DNA from: Epiperipatus broadwayi
Lineage: Eukaryota > Onychophora > Udeonychophora > Euonychophora > Peripatidae
Assembly (NCBI GenBank): GCA_028023455.1
Contig: JAQFVV010000180.1
Span: forward strand, 1,490,001-1,554,000
Length of the DNA stretch: 64,000 nt
Direction: 5' to 3'
The position numbers and the translations under genes were made by a program. This document shows, piece by piece, positions 23,151-36,125 of this stretch (position 1 is its first letter; each line of letters opens with the position of its first letter). Below the pieces are notes generated by a model. The model was given only the letters and a program-made list of their open reading frames with translations. It ran no database searches and was not told the DNA's origin.

Positions 23151-24300
23151 ACTATTGGCATAATAAATGTGTACCTGCTTTCAGCACCATGATGCATAGA
23201 AAATGTCATCACAGAACATAATTTTGCAATGTAGCATAAGCACCATAAAACATCTCAGTTTAATCACAAACACAACTTACTACCCAGACAGCATATTGAA
23301 AAATGGCTGAAGGAATGTTTGGTGAAATAGAATGTCTTGCTCATTTTCTTTATTTATTTTAGAGTATTCACACCCATGACATTGTCATATGCCTGGTAGA
23401 CAAAACAGTATTCTACTGATATAAAGCCTTGATTTTTTTAAGGGGTTTATATGAAAAAAACTTTTAAGTCTTAGGTACGTGCAGTGCCAAGATAAAACCT
23501 TTGACATATTATGGACACCACATTCCTTCATTTCTAAAAACAGTGACTATTAGCATCATATATGCATGCCTGTTTCCAGCACCATGATGGACAGAAAATG
23601 TCATCACAGAACAAAAGTTTGCAATGCTGTATGGGCATCATAAAACATCTTAGTTTAAATACAAACACAATTTACTACTCAGAGGGCACATTGAAAAAAT
23701 GATTGAAGGAGGGTTTGGTCAACTAGAATGCCTTGCTCATTTCCTTTATGAGAGGCTCTACACTCATGTCAGTCTTCTGTGTATGATAGATAGAACAGTA
23801 TTCTACTGATTGACAGCCCTGATTGTTGGGGGGTTTATTTGAAAAACATTAAACCTAAGGTAGGTGTATTGCCAAGATAGAACTTTGGAGGCATAATAAA
23901 CACCACATTCCTACTTTTATAAGAACAGTGATTATTGGTATAATACAACACAGAACACAAGTTTGCAATGCAGCATTGGCACCATAAAACATCTCAATTT
24001 AAGCACAAACCCAACTTATTACACAGATGACATATTAAAATAATGGATGAAGGAATGTTTGGCAATTGTAATGCCTTGCTCATTTTCTTTATGAGTCTTA
24101 GAGGGTCTACACTCATGATCCTGTTCTATACTTGGTATACAAAATGGCATTCTATTAGCTGAAACCTTTGCATTTCTGAGAAGTTTATTTGAAAACTTTA
24201 AACCTTATATAGGTGCAGTGCCAAGATAAAACTTGGGAGGCATCATAAACACCACATGCTTACATTTATAAGAATAACATTTATTCACCATCAGCACCAA
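23151..24300 (-). repeat. three and a fraction tandem units of about 390 bp
   Basis: Units begin at 23151, 23545 and 23931 (plus-strand ACTATTGGCAT, ACTATTAGCAT, ATTATTGGTAT), with a partial fourth from about 24278. Shared blocks include CAGCACCATGATG, ATGTCATCACAGAACA, AAACATCTCAGTTTAA and TGCAGTGCCAAGATAAAAC. On the minus strand one unit is open for about 60 codons at a time and begins near MPPKFYLGTAP, but I recognise no domain. They sit between the gag-like frame and the 3' repeat. Confidence 0.8.
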
Positions 24301-24769
24301 AGGCAATGTTATTATACTTTCATAATATTTATCCCCAATTTCTGTAAAGTATTTTCTACTTTCCTCAGTTTTTGTTTCATCATTTTGCTTTTTCTTGTTT
24401 CTTTGGTTAGAAGTTTAACTTCATCCTGCTTTGGGAGACTGAGGATTATGATCAGATCTCTTATAATAATTGCCTGTGTTGAGAGGTGATATACTTCTGG
24501 TTTAACTAATTATTTATGTTTTGGCAGAGGATAGAAGACTGTATTTGTAGTGAGCATTGTCTGGGTGAAGGTTTGATTCACTTTTGGATCTTCTAATTAT
24601 TTGGGTCATGGGTGGACTATTGATTCTACCCATTAAACTTTTTTACTTTCTTTTCCATAGTTGCTATCAAAGGTACTTAACAGTTCAGTCACCTGCTCAA
24701 TTGTTTGCTTTTTTGTGCCAATTAAAACCTTTCAATATACCTTGAGAAGCTGTGTCATAATATTCTTAC

Positions 24770-25079
24770 TATTTATAATTATGAAAGACTGCCATAAGCA
24801 CTCTCAATGCTTCCACTTGCTTTCTAAAAAAAGAAATATAAGGCTCAACAGAAAGACACTTTTTGGGATACTTTTTTTTAAGCTCTTCCTGGTAATTCTC
24901 ATTCCAATAGCACTTCATGATTGCTTGCTTAAATTCAACAGAATTATGAGAATGGTTGATTAAAGAATCCCATCATGTCTGAGATGCACCTTGAAAATGG
25001 CTACAAAATATTGTTAGCTTTGCCTCTTCAGACATTGTTTTAATGCTGAAATATCTTTTCAAACTATTGTCAAATTCAA
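24770..25079 (-). pseudogene. gag-like (capsid region) frame, decayed
   Basis: The minus-strand frame reads EFDNSLKRYFSIKTMSEEAK, then IFCSHFQGASQT-stop-WDSL, then VEFKQAIMKCYWNENYQEEL, then PYISFFRKQVEALRVL. Retroelement Gag proteins share this order: a helix with E-x-K-L, a hydrophobic helix ending G-x-A-x-x-W-W-x-x-L, an S-x-x-E-F-K helix, and Y/F residues before a basic helix. Here the first W of the WW pair is a TGA stop. The match is by pattern only, moderate confidence. No zinc knuckle is seen downstream. Confidence 0.5.
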
Positions 25080-26929
25080 TGGGTGCCTCAACAGCATATC
25101 CTGAAAAACCTCTACTTTAAAGAATTAGTTTACAAGTGTAGCATTTGGTTTATATATTTACTATCTATCTTTCCCTATTCTATTTTCTTCTTTTCAAGTT
25201 ATTTTATTTTTAATGTAGATATGGCTGTTGTTTTTAGTTTTACTATCTTGTCTATGGTCAACCTCTAACTTTTTTACTCCTCCTCTGATTTTATCACAAT
25301 CTCTAAATTGCAAAAATTTAATTTGGTTAGTCTTGTTCCTTATTTGCTCTTAATAAAAATTCCAGGCTGCCTTGACATTCATTATTCACAGATTGTCATT
25401 TTATTATCCATTACTTCTTGTATCTGTTTTATTTTCACATCTTGTTCTTCTTTGTTTTGTCTCATTTCATTCTAGACTTCTGTAATTTGTCCAATTTGGT
25501 ACATTTCTTTTGTTATTTTTTTTACTTTCTGCTTTTCTTTGTTGATTCTTTTTATTATTCTCTTCTCTTTGTTGTTCACTCTTTTTATTATTTTCTCTTT
25601 ATTTATTACTATCTTCCTTTTGTTGGTTTCTCTTTGTATTATCTTCTTTTTGCTGGTCTCTCTTTTTATTTTCTACTCTTGTTTATTAACATCTTTTATT
25701 GGTCTCTCTTTTTATTATCTTCTTTTACTTGCTGGTCTCTCTTTTTGTTATCTTTTTTAAACATTTCTAATAATTGAAATAACATGGAAGGATTCTCTAT
25801 TTTTAAATTTCTTCCATTGGTTGCTGATCATTTTCTTTTATACCATGTTCTTTTATATTTTTCACTTTTACTCTTGTCAGCATAGATGTTTTCATCATAT
25901 ACTTTTATTCTTGAAGAAAAACTGTTAAATTACTTTTTTACACAATAAATACAATTATGAACTTTTAAAGTTATCTCATAAAATGGGTTTAATATCACCT
26001 CCTGTTCCATGAAGCCATATTTTAATACAGCTAACATTACTACTATATTATTATTACCTATATTCTTCCTTTCACCATACCTTATTGTCTCAATAACAGG
26101 CTATATTTTCTTTAAATTTATTTCTTCTGTTTTATTCTCCAATTCCATCCTGTTTGTGTGTGTATGTGACTGATTTCCATTTCCTTTGTATTTTTATTAT
26201 AAGTGCATATGGGTGTACAAAAACAAGTTGATGTCAAGAACCATTTATCAAAAACCTTTCTTAGAGAACTGATGAGAATTTGACAGAAAAAAAATGCATA
26301 GTGACCTGAAATCATGGGATAGATATAGAATCTGGACACTGGAACTATAAGTATATAATGCAGCACGAACGCCCAAAAATCCATTTCAATTCAGATATTA
26401 TAAGCTACTACAATCCAAAATAATGCAGAAATCTTTACAAAACCCTACTCCTTTGAGTCTTAGAAGCTGTAAAATACAGATCCTTTGCTGTCTTTCTTGG
26501 AGGCTTAGAAAATAAGGTTGATGGCAGAACAATGGAGAATATAAAAATCTGAAAGAGAGTTGGAGCAATGTCTAAGAAAGAATGCTTTATGCAGTTGCAT
26601 AAAAACATCCCATTCTCAAGCCAACAACAAACCATCCTTCATCAAAACTGAGAATACAGCTAAATAAATTTTAAGTCAAAACTCAATCCAATCTTCAAAT
26701 TCATACATTAATTTTGTGTTTAATTTTAAAGGTAAACTCCTGAAAAATAATAATACTTCTATTTTATAACTTATAATCAAATTATAACAATCATCCTCTA
26801 CACCCTTGCCACATTTCACAGCAATATATTTTAAATTAATTTGACATCAAAATATAGAGTTTTCCATTTCCAAGTGTATTTCTGAGATTCAAGTTAAATT
26901 TTGATTCATCACCAGAATCTAATCATCAT

Positions 26930-27025
26930 TGGGCTAACAATTGTAACACTACAGAAAATAGTAGTTAGTACAAAAAACTGGGGGTTACAAGATAAGTTGG
27001 GTGCAAATTGTAACAGTATGGAAAT
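26930..27025. repeat. extra repeat-end units next to the 5' repeat
   Basis: Two additional copies of the AATTGTAACAGTATGGAAA-type phrase (near 26945 and 27008) precede the repeat proper. They belong to a short tandem series of 40-90 bp spacing: 26945, 27008, 27048, 27115 and 27187. The other copy of the large repeat has three (20160, 20225, 20305). Confidence 0.65.
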
Positions 27026-29832
27026 AGTGGTCCCACAAGTTGGGCAACAATTGTAACTGTACAAAAAAATAGAGATTAATAAGGGAATCTTGGTTTACAA
27101 GGCCTCACATTCATGCCAATTGTAATATTATAGAAAATTGGGATTAAAAGAAAATCAGGTTACAATATTCCACAATTGGTCAACCATTTGTAACAGTACA
27201 CCACATTAGCACTGAATTGTGAAAGGTTGGAAAACCAACATCATCCCCAAATAAACAAATATAAAATTAAATATAAAAGGAATGAGCAAGAGAGATCAAC
27301 ACAGAACTAATTATAAGTTCACCAGCATTATACAAAAGTAATATTTATTCATCACCATGAATTATGAACAATAAAAAATAAATCAACAGTCCATCTTGTG
27401 ACTGGATTTAAAAGTGGTCCACTATAGACCAGGCTATTTATTTAGCCACTGTCAAACCTAGAGGAGGAAAACAAGCAATACTTATCTGTATGCACTGAAT
27501 CAGATGCTAATCCATAACAATTAAAAAATAATGCTAAACTATAAAACATACTGATCATCATCAATGCTCTTGGTCAGTTAGTACCTTTAATGTACTGGAC
27601 AACTCTAAACTTGATTTCTGAAGAAATAATAATTGAAATGTAATGCATGGACTTTAAAGATAACACTTTGTACTAGTTCAGCATTAGAAAACTAATAAAA
27701 TCATCTGGATTCCATATCACTAAACAGAAACCCCCACTCCATAAAACTGTTATGCACAAATCTAGCTCAGGAAGCAATAACTCTATAAATTATTACTGTG
27801 CGCAAAAGAAAAATAAACAAATAAAGCAGCTTATTATAAATCACCTTAATTAAGTCTTGTGTTTACCTTATTATACATAAATAGTTTTATTGGGATCATT
27901 AAAAATCCTAGAACAATAAAATGCCATGAAATAGTCACACACTGCAATTTATGTAACAGAAGTTGGAAGGAATAAAAACTAAAAACTATTTTTAAAACAA
28001 TTATTTAATAACCAATTGATTAACAGTAAATAAGAAATGACATGATAATATGAAATGTTAAACATTTATTTCATCAAAAAATACATTTTCATAAAATAAT
28101 CAATCAGTTAATTTCTATTCATAAATTAACTTTTAATTATGTTATTTCTTTAAAATAATAGTTGGAGAAACAACATTCTCAAAATCATAGATAATCTTTA
28201 ATTTAACTTAGCTAATGTTAAGTTTTAGGAGGGAAAATGGATGAAAAGAGAAAAACATTTTTCAATAAAAAAATTAAATTTACAAAAAATTATATTTTCT
28301 AAAAATTCTTACATAATTTTAAATAGAAAATAGACTGGATTTTAAGAAAAATATGTTTCATAATTTGAAAACATTACTTTAATGAAAATATTTAAAATTA
28401 TCAATTCTTAGAAAAATTATTACTTTTATATAAAAATAAAAATCTTTTTTTTTTCTGTAAAGAACAATACATTGTGCACACATAAAAAGATATCCAACCA
28501 TGATTTTATTTTTTTTCTGTGGAGTCCTTTCCAATTATAATTTCAAGTTTCAGTTGAGTTTTTCTCTTGAAGGCTTTGACACATAAACATGACTAACTTG
28601 TAGTTTTTCTGGTGTGCAGTATTTCATTTCTAGGTTAACAACAGCAACACTTTATCCATTTTCTTTTAATAAATTTCCCAGTGAGATTAACATTAAGACT
28701 TATGCTCTTGGTTGCAAAAAAGGTTGTGTATTACTTTAAGGGATAACATCTATATATTTTTAATTCATTGAAGGCAAATTACATGGAGGAAGATGATGTC
28801 TAGCTTTTAGCTGAATTAAGCACATGGTTTTTATTGTAGAAACCCATTTTTATGATTAAACTCATAGTATGCTAAAAGCTTAAATAAAACTTCTATTATA
28901 TTCAATAGCTTGGTAAAGACTTCTGCTTCCTTCTTCTTCATCAGATGAGTTAAAATTTTACTGCTCTCTCTTCAATAGCTAAGTTACAAATATTCTTCTT
29001 ACCAGACATTTGGGTCTTCTGACTTATTCACATCTCCAATATTTTTTTCAAGAACAATCTTGCCTACAAGACAATCACAATCTGTCTCCAGCAGGATAAT
29101 TTCTACAACAGCCATTTAAATAATTGTTCTATAAATATAGTTGTTTAGCTGTTTCCTTTCTTAATCATAGACATTAAAAAACAAGTTAAGAACTCAAATT
29201 AATATTACAAAATTCCTGACATTACTTTCTAAATAAAAACTTTATCTTTCAAAATCAAAAACAAGATAATTAGTTAATTACATTGATTTGACTTTTTGTA
29301 ATGAAAAGATAAAAGAAAAGAAAAACAACAACTCTAATTAGATATAAAATTTACTAAAGAATTAAAATCCAATTTTGGTTTTTTTTTTAAAAAAAAATAC
29401 TCTTAAACAAAATTTTATCTCTTTCTTAGGTTAAAATTAATATCTGTTAAATAATTTACAAAAAAGAGAACATTATTTTCTCTTGGTACATTTTCATAGT
29501 TTACATTAAAAGTACTAATGAATGATAATTACTGAAAAGAGAGTGAGAGTAAAAAAAATACTTGTTTATATTTTTTTACAATTTTCTCTCCATTCTACAA
29601 TCATTTATAACTTTTATTAAAATATTTATAAATTAAAATCATATTATTATTGAACAAATTTAATGTTTGAGAACTTTCATACTATCATTATGGAACTTAA
29701 AATATTTCATTAATTGAAGATCCCTTATAAAAAATATGCATGGTAAAATCAAATATTATTTTTTCCATTATTTAAATAATTCTATACTAAACTGAGGCAC
29801 ATGCTCCCAACTATCTAATTATTTTTAATGCA
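27025..29832 (-). repeat. 5' terminal repeat of the large LTR-type element
   Basis: Direct partner of 20140-22907, same length class and landmarks. On the minus strand it starts at 29832 with TGCATTAAAAATAATTAG. The flank outside (29833 onward) is AGCTTTGTAGCC and then a long TA run, with no obvious short target duplication matching the other side. Confidence 0.75.
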
Positions 29833-29850
29833 GCTTTGTAGCCAACTTTA

Positions 29851-29851
<1 letters not shown>

Positions 29852-29914
<63 letters not shown>

Positions 29915-29953
29915 ACCACATCACTCAACACTGATATATATATATATATATAT
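29852..29953. repeat. (TA)n microsatellite tracts
   Basis: A run of about 29 TA units (29852-29910) and a second shorter run (29935-29953), separated by ATAACCACATCACTCAACAC, which recurs in near-identical form after the second run. Confidence 0.9.
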
Positions 29954-30480
29954 TATAACCACCTCACTCAACACCGATCCTACACATTATATGAGCAAAT
30001 GCCCTGGGCGCCAATCCTATTAATAAGATCGAATAAGTTAACAATTATATATTGCTTTGAATTAATATTGAGACTCTTCTACTTATGCCTGACTTATAGC
30101 TTAGCTCAGTGGAGGTTTAAAGAAAGTTTTAAAATATACAGAATATAAATAAATGAAGGAAGAAATATTATTGATTATTAAAATAAGATACATGCTTCAT
30201 TTGTTAATCAACCAAATGATAAAAATTAATAAAGTTTTATTTATTCAAGCTAATAAACTATAATTTTAATTTGATTTCTTCCATCATCTAAATACACTCA
30301 TAGATTAACTACAATATAACTTTAACATAAAACCATGATATTAAATAACTCCACTATCTAGTATGTCTTAGTCTAAATAGCTAAACTGATATTAACTTGG
30401 AAGTAGGAAATCAGATCTCATGGAATCTTTAATATGAATTGATTAAAGAAATTCTATTACACAATAACTTATAACTATTG
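29954..30480. other. non-coding DNA
   Basis: Between the large LTR-type element and the first LINE. No gene recognised; the open frame here begins inside the TA run and is an artefact. Confidence 0.45.
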
Positions 30481-30483
30481 TAA

Positions 30484-30648
<165 letters not shown>

Positions 30649-32182
30649 TCAATTCAATTCATTTATTTAAGTGCTAAACAACAGCATAAAGCCAATTACA
30701 GCTTGCACATACAATAAAAGTGAAAATAAAACATATAACATAAAATAAAAATATAAATGTATACATAATAAAGTAAAATTTAAAAGACAAAATCAAACTT
30801 CACATTTCAGTTTAACAAGATTACAAAATTTCTTATAATCAATGTCACACAGATTAAGGTTACTCCCAATTTGATTATATAAAGAGGGTAACCTAAATAA
30901 AGGAGAAAATTTAAGAATATTAGAACGGCATGTTTGAATCTGATATACACAAGTAGACCTAGTATCATAACTCAAAGACCTAACTGAGATAGTTGAAACT
31001 ATATCTGATAAAATAACCTGTTTATTAACAATTTTTTTAAAAATATTTCAAATCCCTATACTTTCATCTAGATGAAAGATTAATCAGTTTACCCTCCCAA
31101 GAAACATATTTGAAAAACTTCTTTGAAATAGATTGCAACAAGTTACATCCTTGCAAAGAACTAGGGTTCCAAATTATTGAACCATATTCAATAATAGGAA
31201 GAACCAATGAAAAAAACAATTTCCATTTAGTATCATTACTGAACTGATAACCATGTCTAAGAATGGCACCCATAACCTTAAAAGCTTTACCAACAATCAT
31301 TTCAAGATGAGGAATAAAAGATCCATTACAAGAAAACATAATTCCAAGATCTTTTTGGCATTTAACTGAAATAATTTTATGAGAATTGATATAATAATAA
31401 AACTGTAAAACTTCAGATTTTTTGGAATAAGAAATAAAGGAACATTTATCAAAATTAACTGTCATATTATTTGACTGACACCAAGCACTAAAGTTATTAA
31501 TATCCTTCTGAAGGAGAACACAATCATTCACTGATACAATTCTTCTAAAAATCTTACAGTCATCAGCATAGCTTAACAGAAAAGAATATCTCAAGCAATC
31601 ATTAAGATCATTAATGTAAACATTAAACAGCATGGGTGCTAAAATACTACCCTGTGGAACACCTAAATTGCATTCAAAATTAAATGAAACTTTATTATTG
31701 AATTTAATATATGCTGTATGACTACATAGAAATGATTGAAACCAATATACAAGTTTATTAGAGAAACCTATTTTATGTAATTTATGAAGTAAGACACTGT
31801 GATCAACTTTATCAAAGGCTTTTGACAAATCAAAATAAATAACATCTAGTCTTTGACGATCTTCAATAGCATGAGCTATATGATCATAAATTGTCAGTAG
31901 ATTACTATCAATTGATCTATCAGGACTAAAACCATGTTGAGAAGAAGAAATTATCTTATTCACATCTGAAATAATTTTATTATAAATACATCTCTCAAAA
32001 ATTCTTGCAATGGTATGCAAAACAGAAATCGGTCTATAATTAGAAACACAATTTCGATCACCATTTTTGAAGATTGGAACCATTTTAGCACATTTCAAAA
32101 CACTAGGAAAAGTACAAGAATTAAGAGACAGATTAAAAACAAAGGCAAGAGGTACTGCAATAAATTCGGCGAGCCCCTTATA
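30649..32182 (-). mobile_element. Jockey/CR1-type LINE J1, 5'-truncated
   Basis: Minus-strand non-LTR retrotransposon: it starts within the RT at about 32182 and ends with AAATAAATGAATTGAATTGA immediately before a (TTA)n tail. A 400-codon frame covers the RT; the C-terminal part continues in another frame (30975-30793: FSPLFRLPSLYNQIGSN), so there is at least one frameshift. No endonuclease remains. Both ends lie in TAA/TGA-type repeats. Confidence 0.85.
31064..32182 (-). pseudogene. LINE J1 reverse transcriptase (partial ORF2)
   Basis: Motifs in order: NYRPISVL, QHGFSPDRS, VIYFDLSKAFDKVDH (first catalytic Asp), LGVPQGSILAPMLFNVYIND, LLSYADDCKIF (YADD catalytic pair), MTVNFDKC, QKDLGIMF, and IIEYGSIIWNP. 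All RT blocks are intact and uninterrupted for about 370 codons. The family is the Jockey/CR1/I supergroup; I cannot place it closer. The isoleucine-rich start of the frame (to 32269) is read from the microsatellite. It ends at a stop at 31064, before the expected C-terminus. Confidence 0.85.

Positions 32183-32247
<65 letters not shown>
32183..32247. repeat. (TAA)n/(TGA)n array at LINE J1 5' junction
   Basis: AAT triplets (about 32183-32212) pass into GAT triplets (to about 32245), then unique sequence. It marks the 5'-truncation point of LINE J1. Confidence 0.9.
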
Positions 32248-32248
<1 letters not shown>

Positions 32249-35200
32249 ATGAATTGGGTGATGTTTCACTGGACAAGCAATTAGACAATTAAAAAAATAT
32301 GGTAATTTTTAATCTCACATCATTTTCTAATCAATAACTAAGTTTACTAGATGGTAAAGTATTAAGAGAACAATATTATCAGATTTCAGTATGTTTATTA
32401 TAAAATTTACAAAGCAATGCACTTATATTGTAATAGATATGTAGAACGTGGAAACTAGAATATGAATTCATGTAAGAACAACTGGAGACAATGTTTTAAA
32501 TAATAAATAAAACATTTATTTACATTTGCAATTGAAATAGATATAATTAACTCACATTGGAACTATTGTTATAATTCTCAAATTTACACATACATTACTA
32601 ATCTGGGTTTGATATCTCTTTTGTTACACTTTTTTATTATTTATTGACTAGACACTTACAAGATATAAATTAATAAATAAATAATGCCTCATATTCTGAC
32701 TTCGAATATATTTGGGCTGTTAATTAACTCTAACAATTTTTTTATTATTAGCAAACAACACTGGGTAAATTAAATATCATATTATCGGCACAAATATACA
32801 AGTTGAAGAGGTCACACTGTCAATTATTAAAATAAAACAAATCAATAAACTTGGCTGTCAAGAGAGTAAACTTAAGTAGCTCAATTAAATAATCCCTTCA
32901 AATATCTACACTTTTCACACATTAAAAAAAAATCATTCTGATGATTTGATGATTTAAGACTTACAGTAAATTAATATGATATAATTCCAAATATTTACTT
33001 CCGATATACAAATTTAACAGTATTATACTTTTATGTCTGTGAGATTATTTGCATTATGTGTGTAAACAAAATCATACATCTTATCGAATTTACTTATGAA
33101 TTACTAATTAAGTATTATAATTTGGACAATGCTATAGACCAACCAACAAATATAATACTATTTCTGCTTTAATATTCCATAAAGAATTTAATATTACTAT
33201 TTATTCATCCACCAACTGCATTACATATAGCTATGATTCTATGATAACACAAAAATAAACATTCAAGAAAATTTTAAGCACATGAGGAATAAACAATGAC
33301 AAATAATGAAATCCCACCTACTTTGAGGTATAGTATTGGTGTGAAACTTAATCTCAGCACCAGAATAAGGGGACATAAACTACTCAAATTCATAAAATAT
33401 CGTTTTTATAATGCATAGGTATGCATTCTAGGAATATATTTCACTCATGGCAAATACTTACATATAATAAGGAGAGAGTTCTCAATCCCAATCTAAATTT
33501 AACATATTACAAATAATTTTTTCTCATATTACTTTATATCTTTCATTCTATACATTGAAAAATAAATACACATACACAGATAGAACACTATTTCTACTAA
33601 TTCTTTTAGCATATTCCATCTGAAATTAACAAAAAAAAAAAGTCCTAAACTGCATATTTACTAGTTATATGAAATAAATGCATAAGACAGACACACATAC
33701 ATATAAATAAGAGCATGAAATAAACTTCAAATTATATAATATGTGAATATTATGGTAAAGTAAATGGTAAAATGAAAATAAAACTTTTATTTTGTGCAAA
33801 TTATTAGCTGTTTTGAAATTTTTAAATGACAGTAGTTGTTGTCAACAAATTTCACCGTTTCTGATAAAAATATTTACCTTTCATACATTAATTATTCTCT
33901 AAGCCAATATCTCACTTCAAGACATATAATAAATAATATATATATATCTTTTCAATAAAACACCTAAATGTATATATAAAACACATAAGAAATTCTATTT
34001 AAATACTAATCATTTACCGACAACGATGTATTAAGACTTGCAATATACTTATCCGATATATTCTAGAAATCAAGGAAATAACATAAATTAAATAAGCAAA
34101 TACATAAATGATAAATCTGTCTATCTATCTATGGTATATCAATAGCAACAAACAAAAGAAAAAAGTCACTCTTCTTTTAACTTAAAAAAATTTACTTGTA
34201 AAGTTTTAAACATAAAGTTTTCTGAATGACATGAAGACAGGGATGATGAGACCAAATGAGTACATGGTACTAAACATAAAGACAAATTCCTACAGGATAT
34301 ACATTCACAATTTAGATTTAATTCAGTGATCTCTGATGTTTTTTGCAATAACTAATTGAGTTCACTAATATAGCACACGCAGTAATAAATTTTTATTATA
34401 ACAGAGATATGGATAGATAGTTTTAGCTATGTCTCTTTTATATTTATCATTTAATTAATTCTGGAAATATTTTAATTTAACAATAACTTAAGCAGGTTAC
34501 CAAAAGTAAATATTATCTTGCCATAAACTTTATAAATTATCACAAATATAATTATTCTGGCCCATTGCTAATTAATTATTTACATAGATCTACAATTTCT
34601 TAAGCAATAATATTTTTATTTTGTAATAAGTTCACATACTGAGTAGAACAAGAAATATACAATATTAATGTCCTTCTACTCGACTTAAATATGTACATAT
34701 TAAATAAACACTAATAATTAGTTAATTATTTGCAAGCCACATATTCACTTCATTAATAAATCAATTTATAAGTATGAATAATAAGCATAATTATTATCAT
34801 GGAGTAATTCAAATATATATAGCACAAAAATAATATACTCACATTTTTCCATTTTAACTTGACTTTTATATAATTAGAGAAGAATTTAAATGGAGAGTCT
34901 AAGGTAGGTTTTGTTAAGCAGTCCTGCATAAATTTCCTTAAAAGATTATAAAGTTCACACAACATCCTTAAAAGATTAGAACATTCATGCAATTTCATTT
35001 TTCCTTAGTAATAATAGAAGATATAAGCAAACAAAATAGATTAAAATTATCAGCATTTACATACATTTTAAAGATGATAGTGTTAATTTAATATTTAACT
35101 GAGTGGAGAAAATGAAGAAAAATATACATTTTTTATAATTTAGCCTGACATCCTGCCTTAAAGCTGTCTGGTAGCTAGAATTCCCACATGAATTCAATAA

Positions 35201-36000
35201 AGAAAATAATGTTTAAAAATTCACACTTTGGAGTTTAACTCACTTGATTTCTGGAAGAGATTTTTTTAAAAAAAATGCACAAAGAGGCAGATAATGAATG
35301 AATGACTGAATGAATAATCACTGAATTTCTATTACTAACTATCACTTAAATACATTTCTTTTCCATCAATCAAGAGGTCATTTTATCCTCCAAAGGTTAG
35401 CTCCACCCTTTGCACTTGTTTAATTAGAGAACAAATATTCAAGAAATCTTTTCTTAAAAAAAATCATTTTGATTTTCTTAATCAAATCAAACCAAATAAA
35501 TATATATATAACTTTTTACACTATTGAAATGAATGAATATTAATTAATCAGTAAAATAAAATAGTTTATAACACAATTTAATTTGTCAAATAATTCACTA
35601 ATTCAGATATCCATTAATCACTCAAAATATATTTACATTTGTTATTAAAGATATTTACTGTAATTTTAAATGTTTTATTGTAGAATGTAAAATTTTATAT
35701 TGTAATTAAATATAAAAATGAAATTGAAAGATGATATAGACATACATGCATACACATATACTACTATATAAATACTAAATTATCTTGACTAAAATATAAT
35801 TGATATGGCTATGAGTTAGACATATTTCACTGATTAGATTACTTATACATGGATGGATGTGCCAATGAATAAACAGATCAGCAAACCATCTAAACAAACA
35901 CCAAACACTATTCTACAAATAAATGAAACAAATTTATATCAACTTAACTTGCATATCAACAATTCCAGTAATAATCCACTCCCCCTTTCTTGCATTAAAT
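32248..36000. other. about 3.7 kb non-coding DNA
   Basis: AT-rich, with no gene supported on either strand. Open frames such as 34166-34348 and 34753-34998 (minus) have no domain or family resemblance. No large repeat noticed. Confidence 0.45.
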
Positions 36001-36011
36001 ACTTCATCAAA

Positions 36012-36071
36012 TATAATAATAATAACAACAACAACAACAACAATAACAACAACAACAACAACAACAACAAC

Positions 36072-36125
<54 letters not shown>
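36012..36125. repeat. (AAC)n/(AAT)n array at LINE J2 3' end
   Basis: AAT and AAC triplets (36012-36072) then AAT triplets to 36125, directly beyond the 3' end of LINE J2 as read on the minus strand. Confidence 0.9.

Larger units (their letters stand above)
22908..26929 (-). other. interior of the large LTR-type element
   Basis: Reading on the minus strand: a leader (26929 to about 25800) with two short unrecognised frames (26635-26435 and 26384-26118), a lysine/glutamate-rich stretch made of repeats such as KKDNKKRDQQ and NKKRDQ (about 25770-25400), the gag-like core (25079-24770), an unrecognised stretch, then three tandem units of about 390 bp. Large F/Y/L-rich frames on the plus strand (for example 25418-25777) are antisense to the K/E-rich stretch and are not genes. 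Confidence 0.55.
20140..29832 (-). mobile_element. large LTR-type, gag-only retroelement candidate
   Basis: Two direct repeats of about 2.8 kb (20140-22907 and about 27025-29832) flank a roughly 4-kb interior. The interior's only recognisable coding signal is a gag-like frame on the minus strand (about 25079-24770), so the element is read right to left. On the minus strand both repeats start TGCATTAAAAATAATTAGAT, and at their 3' ends carry TGTTACAATTGGCACCCAA-like phrases, the last part resembling a tRNA primer-binding site starting TGG. No protease, RT, RNase H or integrase motif was seen. Repeats differ by roughly one base in seven or eight in the parts I compared, so it is old. Alternative: a segmental duplication around an unrelated spacer. 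Confidence 0.6.

Noticed and set aside
24256-24963. Plus-strand frames of 77 and 100 codons
   Set aside because: Antisense to the gag-like reading frame and the region following it; the minus-strand pattern is the better explanation.
25418-25777. 119-codon hydrophobic F/Y/L-rich + strand frame resembling a membrane protein
   Set aside because: It is antisense of a K/E/Q-rich repeat block in a minus-strand gag-like context and consists of short repeated CTCTTTTTATTATCTTC-type units.
20140-29832. Simple segmental duplication of 2.8 kb
   Set aside because: Not excluded, but the TG start, primer-site-like ends and gag-like interior make an LTR-type element the better reading.
29828-30148. 106-codon frame starting in the TA run
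   Set aside because: Its N-terminal part is YI repeats from (TA)n and the remainder has no family resemblance; a microsatellite artefact.
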